Origin: Calliopsis andreniformis
Lineage: Eukaryota > Arthropoda > Insecta > Hymenoptera > Andrenidae
NCBI RefSeq assembly: GCF_051401765.1
Contig: NW_027480438.1
Location: forward strand, 6,696,001-6,760,000
Direction of reading: 5' to 3'
Length of the DNA stretch: 64,000 nucleotides
The notes beneath the pieces were generated by a model. The model searched no databases. It was not told the origin of the DNA and saw nothing but the letters and a program-made list of their open reading frames with translations. This document shows, one piece after another, positions 13,811 through 27,279 of the stretch (positions within the stretch are counted from its first letter, which is position 1; the number at the start of each line of letters is the position of its first letter). The position numbers and the translations under genes are program-made.

Positions 13811-15339
13811 ATCCTCAATTCTCAATCTTCGATCCTCAATACTGAATCTTCAATCCTCAATACTCAATCCTCAATCATCAATCCTCAATCCTTAATCCTC
13901 AATCTTCAATCCTCAGTCCCCAATCCTCAATCTTCAATCCTCAATCCTCAATCCTCATCCTCAATCCTCAATCCTCAATCTACAATCCTCAATACTCAAT
14001 CTTCAATCCTCAATCCTGAATCCTCAATCCTCAATCCTCAATCCTCAATCAGCGATACTCAATCTTCAATAATCAGTCCTCTATCCTCAATCCTCAATCC
14101 TCAATCCTATAATCCTCAATCCTCAATATTCAACACACAACCCTCAAACATCAATCCTCAATACTCAACCATCAATCCACAATTCTCAATACTCAATAGA
14201 ATATCCTGAATTCTCAGTTTTCAATACTCAATCCTCAATCTTCAATCTTCAAGTCTCCATCCACAAACATCTATTCTCATCACTCAGCCCTCAACAATCA
14301 GTCCTCAATCTTCAATCCTCAAACCTCAATCCTCAATCTTCAATCCTCAATACTCAATCTTGAATCCTCAATCCTCAATCCTCAATCCTCAATCCTCATT
14401 CTTCAATCCTCAATCCTCAATCCTCAATCTGCAATCCTCAATACTCAATCCTCAATCCTGAATCGTCAATCCTCAAACCCCAATCCTCTATCATCAATAC
14501 TCAACCCTCAATCCTCAACCCTCAATCCTCAATCCTCAATCTTCAATCCTCAGTACTCAATCTTCTATCTGCAATCCTCAATCCTCAATCCTCAATCCTC
14601 AATCCGCAATCCGCAATCCTCAATCCTCAATCCTCAATCCTCACTCATCAATCCTCAATCCTCATTCTTCAATCCTCAATCCTCAATCCTCAATCCTCAA
14701 TCTGCAATCCTCAATACTCAATCCTCAATCCTCAATCCTCAATCCTCAATCCTCAATCCTCAATCTTCAATCCTCAATCCTCAATCTTCAATCTTCAATC
14801 CTCAATCCTCAATCCTCAATCCTCAATCCGCAATCCTCAATCTTCAATCCTCAATACTCAATCTTCAATCCTCAATCCTCAATCGTGAAATCCACAATCA
14901 TCAATATTCAACACACAACCCTCAAGCTTCAATCCTCAATACTCAAACATCAATCCTCAATTCTCAATACTCAATCGGCAGTCTTCAATCCTCAACACTC
15001 AATCTTCAATCCTCAATCCTCAATCTTCAATCCTCAACACCCAAACTTCAATCCTCAATCCCCAATCCTCAATCCTCAATCCTCATTCTTCAATCCTCAG
15101 TACCCAATCCTCAATCTTCAATCCTCAATCCTCAATCCTCAATTCTCAATCCTCAATCCGCAGTCCTCAGTCCTCAAACATCAATCCTCAATCGTCAGTC
15201 TTCACCCTCAATCCTCAATCCTCAATCCTCAATCCTCAATCTTCAATCTTGAATCCTCAATACACAATCCTCAATCCACAATCCTCAGTCCTCAAATCTC
15301 TATTCTGAATCCTCAACCCTGAATCCACAATCTTCAGCC

Positions 15340-15500
15340 CACAGTCCTCAACAATCAGTTGTCAATCCTCAATCCTCAATAGGATATCCTCAATTCACAG
15401 TTTTCAATACTCAATACTCAATCTGCAATCTTCCAACCTCTATCCACAAACATCAATTTTCACCACTCAACCCTCAACACTCAGTCCTCAATGTTTAATC
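15340..15500. repeat. Landmark beta1 (type example)
   Basis: It reads ACAATCAGTTGTC, then AGGATATCCTCAATTCACAG, then ATTTTCACCACTC and AATGTTTAATCC. Copies start near 5,727, 8,290, 15,381, 19,561, 29,711 (with ATGATATCC) and 34,338. Each carries GATATC. Confidence 0.85.
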
Positions 15501-16893
15501 CTCAATCCTCAATTCTCAATCTTCGATCCTCAATACTGAATCTTCAATCCTAAATACTCAATCCTCAATCATCAATCCTCAATCCTTAATCCTCAATCTT
15601 CAATCCTCAGTCCCCAATCCTCAATCTTCAATCCTCAATCCGCAATCCTCATTCTCAATCCTCAATCCTCAATCTACAATCCTCAATACTCAATCTTCAA
15701 TCCTCAATCCTGAATCCTCAATCCTCAATCCTCAATCCTCAATCAGCGATACTCAATCTTCAATAATCAGTCCTCTATCCTCAATCCTCAATCCCCAATA
15801 CTCAACCATCGATCCTCAATTCTCAATACTCAATAGAATATCCTGAAATCTCAGGATTCAATGCTGAAACATCAATCCACAACCCTCAGCCCTCATTCTC
15901 AAACCTCAACCCTCAATCCTCAGTCCTCAATCCTCAATCCCCAATCCTCAATCTACATTCCTCAAGCCTCAATCCTCAATCCTCAACCCTCAGTCCTCAT
16001 CCTCAATTCTCAATTCTCAATCCTCAATCCTCAATCCTCAATCTTCAATCCTTAATAATCTATCTCCAATCCTAGATCCCCAATCCCCAATCCTCAATCC
16101 TTAATCCGCAATCTTCAATCCTCAATCCCCAGTCCTCAATCTTAAATCCTCAATCCTCAACACTCAATCCTCTATCCTCAATCTTCAATCATCATTACTC
16201 AATCTTCAATCCTCAATCCTCATCCTTCAATCCTCAATCCTCAATTCTCAATCCTCAATACTCAGTCCTCAATCGTCAATCCTCAATCCCCAATCCTCAA
16301 TCTTCAATCCTCAATCCTCAATCCTCAATCTTCAATCCTCAATCCTCAATCCTCAATCCTCAATCCTCAATATTCAATCCTCAATACTCAATCTTCAATC
16401 CTCAATCCTCAATACTCAATCTGCAATCCTCAATACTCAATCCTCAATCCTCAATCGTCAATCCTCAAACCCCAATCCTCTATCATTAATACTCAATCCT
16501 CAATCCTCAATCCTCAATCCTCAATCTTCAATCCTCAGTACTCAATCTTCTATCTGCAATCCTCAATCCTCAATCCTCAATCCTCAATCTTCAATCCTCA
16601 ATCCTCAATCCTCATCCTCAATCCTCAATCCTCAATCTACAATCCTCAATACTCAATCTTCAATCCTCAATCCTCAATCCTGAAATCCTCATTCCTCAAT
16701 ACTCAATCGTCAGTCTTCAATCCTCAACACTCAATCTTCAACCCTCAATCCCCAATCCTCAATCCCCAATCATCATTCTTCAATCCTCAATACCCAATCC
16801 TCTATCTTCCATCCTCAATCCTCAATCCTCAATTCTCAATCCTCAATCCTCAGTCCTCAGTCCTCAAACAGCAATCCTCAACCCTCAGCCTTC

Positions 16894-19800
16894 ATCCTCA
16901 ATCCTCAATCCTCAATCCTCAATCCTCATTCTTCAATCCTCAATACTCAATCTTCAATCCTCAATCCTCAATCCTCAATCCTCAATCCTCAATCCTCAAT
17001 CGTCAATAATCAACACACAGCCCTCAACCATCAATCCTCAATACTCAACCATCAATACTCAATTCTCAATACTCAATAGAATATCCTGAATTCTCATGTC
17101 TCAATACTCAATCCACAATATTCAATAACAAATCTCTATCCTCAAACATCAATTCTCAACACTCAATCCTCAACACTCAGTCCTCTCTCTTCAATCTTCC
17201 ATCATCAATCCTCTATACTCAAGCGTCAAACCACAATCCTCAATCCTCAACCCTCAATCCTCAGTCCTCAAACCTCAATTCCGAATCCTCAATCCTGAAT
17301 CCTCAATCTTCACCACTCAGTCCGCAACAATCAATTGGCAATCCTCAATCCTCAATAGAATATCCTCATTTCACAGTTTTCAATACTCATTCCCCAACCT
17401 TCAATCTTCAAATCTCAATCCACAAACATCAATTCTCATCACTCAACCCTCAACACTCAGTCCTCAATCTTCAATCCTCAATCCTCAATACTCAATCGTC
17501 AATCCTCAATCCTCAATCCTCAATCCTTAATCCTCAGTACTCAAACCTCAATCCTCAATCCTCAATCCTCAATCTTCAATCCTCAATACTCAATCTTCAA
17601 TCCTCAATCCTGAATCCTCAATCCTCAATCCTCAATCCGCAGTCCTCAGTCCTGAAACATCAATCCTCAACCGTCAGTCTTCACCCTCAATCCTCAATCC
17701 TCAATCCTCAATCCTCAATCCTCAATCCTCAATCCTCAATCTTCAATCTTGAATCCTCAATACACAATCTTCAATCCTCAAATCTCAATTCTGAATCCTC
17801 AATCCTGAATCCACAATCTTCAGCCCACAGTCCTCAACAATCTGTTGTCAATCCTCAATCCTCAATAGGATATCCTCAATTCACAGTTTTCAATACTCAA
17901 TACTCAATCTGCAATCTTCCAACCTCTATCCACAAACATCAATTTTCATCACTCAACCCTCAACACTCAGTCCTCAATGTTCAATCCTCAATCCTCAATT
18001 CTCAATCTTCGATCCTCAATACTGAATCTTCAATCCTCAATACTCAATCCTCAATCATCAATCCTCAATCCTTAATCCTCAATCTTCAATCCTCAGTCCC
18101 CAATCCTCAATCTTCAATCCTCAATCCTCAATCCTCATCCTCAATCCTCAATCCTCAATCTACAATCCTCAATACTCAATCTTCAATCCTCAATCCTGAA
18201 TCCTCAATCCTCAATCCTCAATCCTCAATCAGCGATACTCAATCTTCAATAATCAGTCCTCTATCCTCAATCCTCAATCCTCAATCCTATAATCCTCAAT
18301 CCTCAATATTCAACACACAACCCTCAAACATCAATCCTCAATACTCAACCATCAATCCACAATTCTCAATACTCAATAGAATATCCTGAATTCTCAGTTT
18401 TCAATACTCAATCCTCAATCTTCAATCTTCAAGTCTCCATCCACAAACATCTATTCTCATCACTCAGCCCTCAACAATCAGTCCTCAATCTTCAATCCTC
18501 AAACCTCAATCCTCAATCTTCAATCCTCAATACTCAATCTTGAATCCTCAATCCTCAATCCTCAATCCTCAATCCTCATTCTTCAATCCTCAATCCTCAA
18601 TCCTCAATCTGCAATCCTCAATACTCAATCCTCAATCCTGAATCGTCAATCCTCAAACCCCAATCCTCTATCATCAATACTCAACCCTCAATCCTCAACC
18701 CTCAATCCTCAATCCTCAATCTTCAATCCTCAGTACTCAATCTTCTATCTGCAATCCTCAATCCTCAATCCTCAATCCTCAATCCGCAATCCGCAATCCT
18801 CAATCCTCAATCCTCAATCCTCACTCATCAATCCTCAATCCTCATTCTTCAATCCTCAATCCTCAATCCTCAATCCTCAATCTGCAATCCTCAATACTCA
18901 ATCCTCAATCCTCAATCCTCAATCCTCAATCCTCAATCCTCAATCTTCAATCCTCAATACTCAATCTTCAATCTTCAATCCTCAATCCTCAATCCTCAAT
19001 CCTCAATCCGCAATCCTCAATCTTCAATCCTCAATACTCAATCTTCAATCCTCAATCCTCAATCGTGAAATCCACAATCATCAATATTCAACACACAACC
19101 CTCAAGCTTCAATCCTCAATACTCAAACATCAATCCTCAATTCTCAATACTCAATCGGCAGTCTTCAATCCTCAACACTCAATCTTCAATCCTCAATCCT
19201 CAATCTTCAATCCTCAACACCCAAACTTCAATCCTCAATCCCCAATCCTCAATCCTCAATCCTCATTCTTCAATCCTCAGTACCCAATCCTCAATCTTCA
19301 ATCCTCAATCCTCAATCCTCAATTCTCAATCCTCAATCCGCAGTCCTCAGTCCTCAAACATCAATCCTCAATCGTCAGTCTTCACCCTCAATCCTCAATC
19401 CTCAATCCTCAATCCTCAATCTTCAATCTTGAATCCTCAATACACAATCCTCAATCCACAATCCTCAGTCCTCAAATCTCTATTCTGAATCCTCAACCCT
19501 GAATCCACAATCTTCAGCCCACAGTCCTCAACAATCAGTTGTCAATCCTCAATCCTCAATAGGATATCCTCAATTCACAGTTTTCAATACTCAATACTCA
19601 ATCTGCAATCTTCCAACCTCTATCCACAAACATCAATTTTCACCACTCAACCCTCAACACTCAGTCCTCAATGTTTAATCCTCAATCCTCAATTCTCAAT
19701 CTTCGATCCTCAATACTGAATCTTCAATCCTAAATACTCAATCCTCAATCATCAATCCTCAATCCTTAATCCTCAATCTTCAATCCTCAGTCCCCAATCC

Positions 19801-21096
19801 TCAATCTTCAATCCTCAATCCGCAATCCTCATTCTCAATCCTCAATCCTCAATCTACAATCCTCAATACTCAATCTTCAATCCTCAATCCTGAATCCTCA
19901 ATCCTCAATCCTCAATCCTCAATCAGCGATACTCAATCTTCAATAATCAGTCCTCTATCCTCAATCCTCAATCCCCAATACTCAACCATCGATCCTCAAT
20001 TCTCAATACTCAATAGAATATCCTGAAATCTCAGGATTCAATGCTGAAACATCAATCCACAACCCTCAGCCCTCATTCTCAAACCTCAACCCTCAATCCT
20101 CAGTCCTCAATCCTCAATCCCCAATCCTCAATCTACATTCCTCAAGCCTCAATCCTCAATCCTCAACCCTCAGTCCTCATCCTCAATTCTCAATTCTCAA
20201 TCCTCAATCCTCAATCCTCAATCTTCAATCCTTAATAATCTATCTCCAATCCTAGATCCCCAATCCCCAATCCTCAATCCTTAATCCGCAATCTTCAATC
20301 CTCAATCCCCAGTCCTCAATCTTAAATCCTCAATCCTCAACACTCAATCCTCTATCCTCAATCTTCAATCATCATTACTCAATCTTCAATCCTCAATCCT
20401 CATCCTTCAATCCTCAATCCTCAATTCTCAATCCTCAATACTCAGTCCTCAATCGTCAATCCTCAATCCCCAATCCTCAATCTTCAATCCTCAATCCTCA
20501 ATCCTCAATCTTCAATCCTCAATCCTCAATCCTCAATCCTCAATCCTCAATATTCAATCCTCAATACTCAATCTTCAATCCTCAATCCTCAATACTCAAT
20601 CTGCAATCCTCAATACTCAATCCTCAATCCTCAATCGTCAATCCTCAAACCCCAATCCTCTATCATTAATACTCAATCCTCAATCCTCAATCCTCAATCC
20701 TCAATCCTCAATCTTCAATCCTCAGTACTCAATCTTCTATCTGCAATCCTCAATCCTCAATCCTCAATCCTCAATCTTCAATCCCCAATCCTCAATCCTC
20801 ATCCTCAATCCTCAATCCTCAATCTACAATCCTCAATACTCAATCTTCAATCCTCAATCCTCAATCCTGAAATCCTCATTCCTCAATACTCAATCGTCAG
20901 TCTTCAATCCTCAACACTCAATCTTCAACCCTCAATCCCCAATCCTCAATCCCAATCATCATTCTTCAATCCTCAATACCCAATCCTCTATCTTCCATCC
21001 TCAATCCTCAATCCTCAATTCTCAATCCTCAATCCTCAGTCCTCAGTCCTCAAACAGCAATCCTCAACCCTCAGCCTTCATCCTCAATCCTCAATC
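16894..21096. repeat. 4,180-bp higher-order repeat, copy B
   Basis: This is the tandem partner of 12,714-16,893. It differs by one base at 18,959, one extra heptamer near 20,700, a base change near 20,784 and a single-base loss near 20,951, where TCCCAATC replaces TCCCCAATC. Identity ends just after CTTCATCCTCAATCC at about 21,096, beyond which this copy continues into TCAATCT units where copy A abuts copy B. Such closeness means a very recent duplication, or an assembly that placed the same reads twice. Confidence 0.92.
20000..20060. repeat. Landmark epsilon (type example)
   Basis: It reads TGAAATCTCAGGATTCAATG, preceded by an ACCATCGATCC block about 50 bp upstream. Copies are near 8,576, 10,141, 15,841, 20,021, 23,513, 30,173 and 34,798. 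ATCGAT is present upstream of each copy I checked. Confidence 0.82.
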
Positions 21097-22249
21097 TTCA
21101 ATCCTCAATCCTCAATCCTCAATCTTCTATCTTCAATCCCCAATCCTCTATCATCAATCCTCAATTCTCAATCCTCAATCCTCAATCCTCAATCCTCAAT
21201 CTTCAATCCTCAATACTCAATCTTCAATCTTCAATCCTCAATTCTCAATCCTCAATCCTCAATCCTCAATCCTCTATCTTCAATCCTCAACACTCAATCT
21301 TCAATCCTCAATCCCCAATCCTCAATCCCCAATCATCATTCTTCAATCCTCAATACCCAATCCTCAATCTTCCATCCTCAATCCTCAATCCTCAATTCTC
21401 AATCCTCAATCCTCAATCCTCAATCCTCAACCCTCAATCCTCAGTCCTCAAACCTCAATTCCGAATCCTCAATCCTGAATCCTCAATCTTCACCCCTCAG
21501 TACGCAACAATCAATTGTCAATCCTCAATCCTCAATAGAATATCCTCAATTCACAGTTTTCAATACCCAATCCCCAACCTTCAATCTTCAAATCTAAATC
21601 CACAAACGTCAATTCTCATCACTCAACCCTCAACACTCAGTCCTCAATCTTCAATCCTCAATCCTCAATCCTCAATCGTCAATCCTCAATCCCCAATTCT
21701 CTATCATCAATCCTCAATCCTCAATCCTCAATCCTCAATCCTCAATCCTCAGCCTTCAATCCTCAATACTCAATCTTCAATCTTCAATCCTCAATCCTCA
21801 ATCCTCAATCCTCAATCCGCAATCCTCAATCTTCAATACTCAATACTCAATCATCAATCCTCAATCCTGAATCCTCAATCCTCAATCCTCAATCCGCAGT
21901 CCTCAGTCCTGAAACATCAATCCTCAACCGTCAGTCTTCACCCTCAATCCTCAATCCTCAATCCTCAATCCTCAATCCTCGATTCTCAATCCTCAATCCT
22001 CAATCCTCAATCCGCACTCATCAATCCTCAATTCTCATTCTTCAATCCTCAATCCTCAATCCCCAATCCTCAATCTTCAATCCTCAATCCTCAATCCTCA
22101 ATCCTCAATCCTCATTCTTCAATCCTCAATACTCAATCTTCAATCCTCAATCCTCAATCCTCAATCCTCAATCCTCAATCCTCAATCGTCAATAATCAAC
22201 ACACAGCCCTCAACCATCAATCCTCAATACTCAACCATCAATACTCAAT

Positions 22250-22400
22250 TCTCAATACTCAATAGAATATCCTGAATTCTCATGTTTCAATACTCAATCC
22301 ACAATATTCAATAACAAATCTCTATCCTCAAACATCAATTCTCAACACTCAATCCTCAACACTCAGTCCTCTCTCTTCAATCTTCCATCATCAATCCTCT
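22250..22400. repeat. Landmark alpha3 (type example)
   Basis: It reads GAATATCCTGAATTCTCATG then TTTCAATACTCAATCCAC, ATAACAAATC and the CT-rich tail CAGTCCTCTCTCTTC. Copies are near 3,742, 12,896, 17,076, 22,261, 23,863, 26,638 and 38,000, with a GAGTATCC subtype near 8,870, 30,470 and 35,098. Confidence 0.82.
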
Positions 22401-22539
22401 ATACTCAAGCGTCAAACCACAATCCTCAATCCTCAACCCTCAATCCTCAGTCCTCAAACCTCAATTCCGAATCCTCAATCCTGAATCCTCAATCTTCACC
22501 ACTCAGTCCGCAACAATCAATTGGCAATCCTCAATCCTC

Positions 22540-22655
22540 AATAGAATATCCTCATTTCACAGTTTTCAATACTCATTCCCCAACCTTCAATCTTCAAATC
22601 TCAATCCACAAACATCAATTCTCATCACTCAACCCTCAACACTCAGTCCTCAATC
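22540..22655. repeat. Landmark gamma (type example)
   Basis: It reads GAATATCCTCATTTCACAG then TCATTCCCCAACC and ACAAACATCAATTC. Copies are near 4,027, 13,176, 17,356, 22,544, 24,147 and 26,919, always about 280-285 bp after alpha3. Looser relatives are near 9,158, 35,380 and 38,269. Confidence 0.8.
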
Positions 22656-25069
22656 TTCAATCCTCAATCCTCAATACTCAATCGTCAATCCTCAATCCTC
22701 AATCCTCAATCCTCAATCCTCAGTACTCAAACCTCAATCCTCAATCCTCAATCCTCAATCTTCAATCCTCAATACTCAATCTTCAATCCTCAATCCTGAA
22801 TCCTCAATCCTCAATCCTCAATCCGCAGTCCTCAGTCCTGAAACATCAATCCTCAACCGTCAGTCTTCACCCTCAATCCTCAATCCTCAATCCTCAATCC
22901 TCAATCCTCAATCCTCAATCCTCAATCTTCAACCTTGAATCCTCAATACACAATCTTCAATCCTCAAATCTCAATTCTGAATCCTCAATCCACAATCTTC
23001 AGCCCACAGTCCTCAACAATCTGTTGTCAATCCTCAATCCTCAATAGGATATCCTCAATTCACAGTTTTCAATACTCAATACTCAATCTGCAATCTTCCA
23101 ACCTCTATCCACAAACATCAATTTTCATCACTCAACCCTCAACACTCAGTCCTCAATGTTCAATTCTCAATCCTCAATTCTCAATCTTCGATCCTCAATA
23201 CTGAATCTTCAATCCTCAATACTCAATCCTCAATCATCAATCCTCAATCCTTAATCCTCAATCTTCAATCCTCAGTCCCCAATCCTCAATCTTCAATCTT
23301 CAATCCTCAATCCTCAATCCTCATCCTCAATCCTCAATCCTCAATCTACAATCCTCAATACTCAATCTTCAATCCTCAATCCTGAATCCTCAATCCTCAA
23401 TCCTCAATCCTCAATCAGCGATACTCAATCTTCAATAATCAGTCCTCTATCCTCAATCCTCAATCCCCAATACTCAACCATCGATCCTCAATTCTCAATA
23501 CTCAATAGAATATCCTGAAATCTCAGGATTCAATGCTCAAACATCAATCCTCAACCCTCAGCCCTCATTCTCAAACCTCAACCCTCAATCCTCAGTCCTC
23601 AATCCTCAATCCCCAATCCTCAATCTACAATCCTCAAGCCTCAATCCTCAATCCTCAACCCTCAGTCCTCATCCTCAATTCTCAATTCTCAATCCTCAAT
23701 CCTCAATCCTCAATCCTCAATCCTCAATCCTCAATCCTCTATCTTCAATCCTCAATCCTCAATCCTCAATCCTCAATCCTCAATCCTCAATCGTCAATAA
23801 TCAACACACAGCCCTCAACCATCAATCCTCAATACTCAACCATCAATACTCAATTCTCAATACTCAATACAATATCCTGAATTCTCATGTTTCAATACTC
23901 AATCCACAATATTCAATAACAAATCTCTATCCTCAAACACCAATTCTCAACACTCAATCCTCAACACTCAGTCCTCTCTCTTCAATCTTCCATCATCAAT
24001 CCTCTATACTCAAGCGTCAAGCCACAATCCTCAATCCTCAACCCTCAATCCTCAGTCCTCAAACCTCAATTCCGAATCCTCAATCCTGAATCCTCAATCT
24101 TCACCACTCAGTCCGCAACAATCAATTGGCAATCCTCAATCCTCAATAGAATATCCTCATTTCACAGTTTTCAATACTCATTCCCCAACCTTCAATCTTC
24201 AAATCTCAATCCACAAACATCAATTCTCATCACTCAACCCTCAACACTCAGTCCTCAATCTTCAATCCTCAATCCTCAATACTCAATCGTCAATCCTCAA
24301 TCCTCAGTCCTCAATCCTCAATCCCCAATCCTCAATCTACAATCCTCAAGCCTCAATCCTCAATCCTCAACCCTCAGTCCTCATCCTCAATTCTCAATTC
24401 TCAATCCTCAATCCTCAGTCCTCAATCTTCAATCCTTAATAATCTATCTCCAATCCTAGATCCCCAATCCCCAATCCTCAATCCTTAATCCGCAATCTTC
24501 AATCCTCAATCCCCAGTCCTCAATCTTAAATCCTCAATCCTCAACACTCAATCCTCTATCCTCAATCTTCAATCATCATTACTCAATCTTCAATCCTCAA
24601 TCCTCATCCTTCAATCCTCAATCCTCAATTCTCAATCCTCAATACTCAGTCCTCAATCGTCAATCCTCAATCCCCAATCCTCAATCTTCAATCCTCAATC
24701 CTCAATCCTCAATCCTCAATCCTCAATATTCAATCCTCAATACTCAATCTTCAATCCTCAATACTCAATCTTCAATCTTCAATCCTCAATTCTCAATCCT
24801 CAATCCTCAATCCTCAATCCTCTATCTTCAATCCTCAACACTCAATCTTCAATCCTCAATCCCCAATCCTCAATCCCCAATCATCATTCTTCAATCCTCA
24901 ATACCCAATCCTCAATCTTCCATCCTCAATCCTCAATCCTCAATTCTCAATCCTCAATCCTCAATCCTCAACCCTCAATCCTCAGTCCTCAAACCTCAAT
25001 TCCGAATCCTCAATCCTGAATCCTCAATCTTCACCCATCAGTCCGCAACAATCAATTGTCAATCCTCAA

Positions 25070-25190
25070 TCCTCAATAGAATATCCTCAATTCACAGTTT
25101 TCAATACCCAATCCCCAACCTTCAATCTTCAAATCTAAATCCACAAACGTCAATTCTCATCACTCAACCCTCAACACTCAGTCCTCAATC
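25070..25190. repeat. Landmark delta (type example)
   Basis: It reads GAATATCCTCAATTCACAG then TTTTCAATACCCAATCCCC and AAATCTAAATCCACAAAC. Copies are near 6,409, 21,534, 25,076, 27,714 and 32,177. AAATCTAAATCC distinguishes it from gamma and iota. Confidence 0.8.
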
Positions 25191-25404
25191 TTCAATCCTC
25201 AATCCTCAATCCTCAATCGTCAATCCTCAATCCCCAATTCTCTATCATCAATCCTCAATCCTCAATCCTCAATCCTCAATCCTCAATCCTCAGCCTTCAA
25301 TCCTCAATACTCAATCTTCAATCTTCAATCCTCAATCCTCAATCCTCAATCCTCAATCCGCAATCCTCAATCTTCAATACTCAATACTCAATCATCAATC
25401 CTCA

Positions 25405-25455
25405 ATCCTCAATCCTGAAATCCTCAACCCTCAATATTCAACACACAACCCTCAA
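25405..25455. repeat. Landmark theta: 8-bp phase-shift unit plus AATATTC (type example)
   Basis: An 8-bp unit (TGAAATCC, TAAAATCC or TATAATCC) is followed one or two heptamers later by AATATTCAACACACAACC. I count roughly 35-40 copies across both dialects, for example near 704, 2,132, 6,747, 7,794, 14,885, 25,413, 29,217, 33,842, 45,885, 50,879, 55,606, 56,901, 57,966 and 63,045. Confidence 0.8.
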
Positions 25456-25494
25456 CCTTCAATCCTCAATACTCAACCATCAATCCTCAATTCT

Positions 25495-25615
25495 CAATGC
25501 TCAATAGAATATCCTGAATTCTCTGTTTTCAATACTCAATACTCAACCTTCAATCTTCAAGTCTCCAACCACAAACATCAATTCTGATCACTCAACCCTC
25601 AACACTCAGTCCTCA
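25495..25615. repeat. Landmark alpha2 (type example)
   Basis: It reads GAATATCCTGAATTCTCTG then TTTTCAATACTC, CAAGTCTCCAACC and AATTCTGATCACTC. Copies are near 790 (diverged), 6,838, 11,846, 25,504, 28,141 and 32,606. It lies about 265-275 bp before alpha1 in the complete copies. Confidence 0.82.
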
Positions 25616-25769
25616 ATCTTCAACCCGCAGTCCTCAATACTCAATCCTCAGTCCTCAGTCCTCAATCTTCAATACTCAATCCTCAATCCTATAATCCTCA
25701 ATCCTCAATATTCAACACACAACCCTCAAACATCAATCCTCAATACTCAACCATCAATCCTCAATTCTC

Positions 25770-25890
25770 AATACTCAATAGAATATCCTGAATTCTCAGT
25801 TTTCAATACTCAATCCTCAATCTTCAATCTTCAAGTCTCCATCCACAAACATCTATTCTCATCACTCAGCCCTCAACAATCAGTCCTCAA
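25770..25890. repeat. Landmark alpha1 (type example)
   Basis: It reads GAATATCCTGAATTCTCAG then TTTTCAATACTC, CAAGTCTCCATCC and ACAAACATCTATTC. Copies are near 361, 7,111, 12,118, 14,190, 18,370, 25,775, 28,396 and 32,880. The block splits evenly into heptamers, so it is a diverged run and not an insertion. GAATTC is present in nearly all copies. Confidence 0.83.
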
Positions 25891-27279
25891 TCTTCAATCC
25901 TCAAACCTCAATCCTCAATCTTCAATCCTCAATACTCAATCTTCAATCCTCAATCCTCAATCCTCAATCCTCAATCCTCAGTCCTCACTCATCAATCCTC
26001 AATCCTCAATCCTCAATCCTCATTCTTCAATCCTCAATCCTCAATCCTCAATCTGCAATCCTCAATACTCAATCCTCAATCCTGAATCGTCAATCCTCAA
26101 ACGCCAATCCTCTATCATCAATACTCAACCCTCAATCCTCAATCCTCAATCCTCAATCCTCCATCTTCAATCCTCAGTACTCAATCTTCTATCTGCAATC
26201 CTCAATCCTCAATCCTCAATCCTCAATCCGCAATCCGCAATCCTCAATCCTCAATCCTCAATCCTCACTCATCTTTCCTCAATCCTCATTCTTCAATCCT
26301 CAATCCTCAATCCTCAATCCTCAATCTGCAATCCTCAATACACAATCCTCAATCCTCGATTCTCAATCGTCAAACCTCGATCCTCAATCCGCACTCATCA
26401 ATCCTCAATCCTCATTCTTCAATCCTCAATCCTCAATCCCCAATCCTCAATCTTCAATCCTCAATCCTCAATCCTCAATCCTCAATCCTCATTCTTCAAT
26501 CCTCAATACTCAATCTTCAATCCTCAATCCTCAATCCTCAATCCTCAAACCTCAATCCTCAATCGTCAATAATCAACACACAGCCCTCAACCATCAATCC
26601 TCAATACTCAACCATCAATACTCAATTCTCAATACTCAATAGAATATCCTGAATTCTCATGTTTCAATACTCAATCCACAATATTCAATAACAAATCTCT
26701 ATCCTCAAATATCAATTCTCAACACTCAATCCTCAACACTCAGTCCTCTCTCTTCAATCTTCCATCATCAATCCTCTATACTCAAGCGTCAAACCACAAT
26801 CCTCAATCCTCAACCCTCAATCCTCAGTCCTCAAACCTCAATTCCGAATCCTCAATCCTGAATCCTCAATCTTCACCACTCAGTCCGCAACAATCAATTG
26901 GCAATCCTCAATCCTCAATAGAATATCCTCATTTCACAGTTATCAATACTCATTCCCCAACCTTCAATCTTCAAATCTCAATCCACAAACATCAATTCTC
27001 ATCACTCAACCATCAACACTCAGTCCTCAATCTTCAATCCTCAATCCTCAATACTCAATCGTCAATCCCCAATCCTCAATCCTCAATCCTCAATCCTCAG
27101 TACTCAAACCTCAATCCTCAATCCTCAATCCTCAATCTTCGATCCTCAATACTCAATCTTCAATCCTCAATCCTGAATCCTCAATCCTCAATCCTCAATC
27201 CGCAGTCCTCAGTCCTGAAACATCAATCCTCAACCGTCAGTCTTCACCCTCAATCCTCAATCCTCAACCCTCAGCCCTC

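Larger units (their letters stand above)
12714..16893. repeat. 4,180-bp higher-order repeat, copy A
   Basis: Contents in order are alpha3 (12,896), gamma (about 13,176), beta2 (13,687), theta' (about 14,105), alpha1 (about 14,190), theta (14,885), beta1 (15,381), epsilon (15,841) and zeta (about 16,060). Every line compared with the line 4,180 bp downstream is the same for the first 3.8 kb, except one base (C at 14,779, A at 18,959). The left limit is exact to a few bases: upstream of 12,714 the two copies read TCAATCCTCA against TTCATCCTCA. The length is 597 heptamers plus one base. Confidence 0.92.
21097..23460. repeat. Delta, alpha3, gamma, beta2 segment
   Basis: Delta is near 21,534; the delta and following bases match those at 25,076 (offset 3,542, exactly 506 heptamers). 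The segment jumps near 21,860 from the delta-theta context directly into a beta2-upstream context, so theta, alpha2 and alpha1 are missing. Then come alpha3 (22,261), gamma (about 22,544) and beta2 (23,046). It is a deletion derivative of the standard left-dialect order. Confidence 0.72.
23461..27279. repeat. Left-dialect pass with two alpha3-gamma pairs
   Basis: The order is epsilon (23,513), alpha3 (about 23,863, with AATACAATATCC in place of AATAGAATATCC), gamma (about 24,147), zeta (about 24,455), delta (25,076), theta (25,413), alpha2 (25,504), theta' (about 25,690), alpha1 (about 25,775), alpha3 (26,638) and gamma (about 26,919). The first alpha3-gamma pair sits 1,602 bp after the pair at 22,261. 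The segment ends near TCAACCCTCAGCCCTC at about 27,280, where the next tandem unit begins. Confidence 0.72.

Noticed and set aside
12714..21096. The 4.18-kb duplication as certain assembly error
   Set aside because: A few real differences separate the copies and the junction is out of register, so an artefact is possible but not shown. It is kept as a feature with that caveat.
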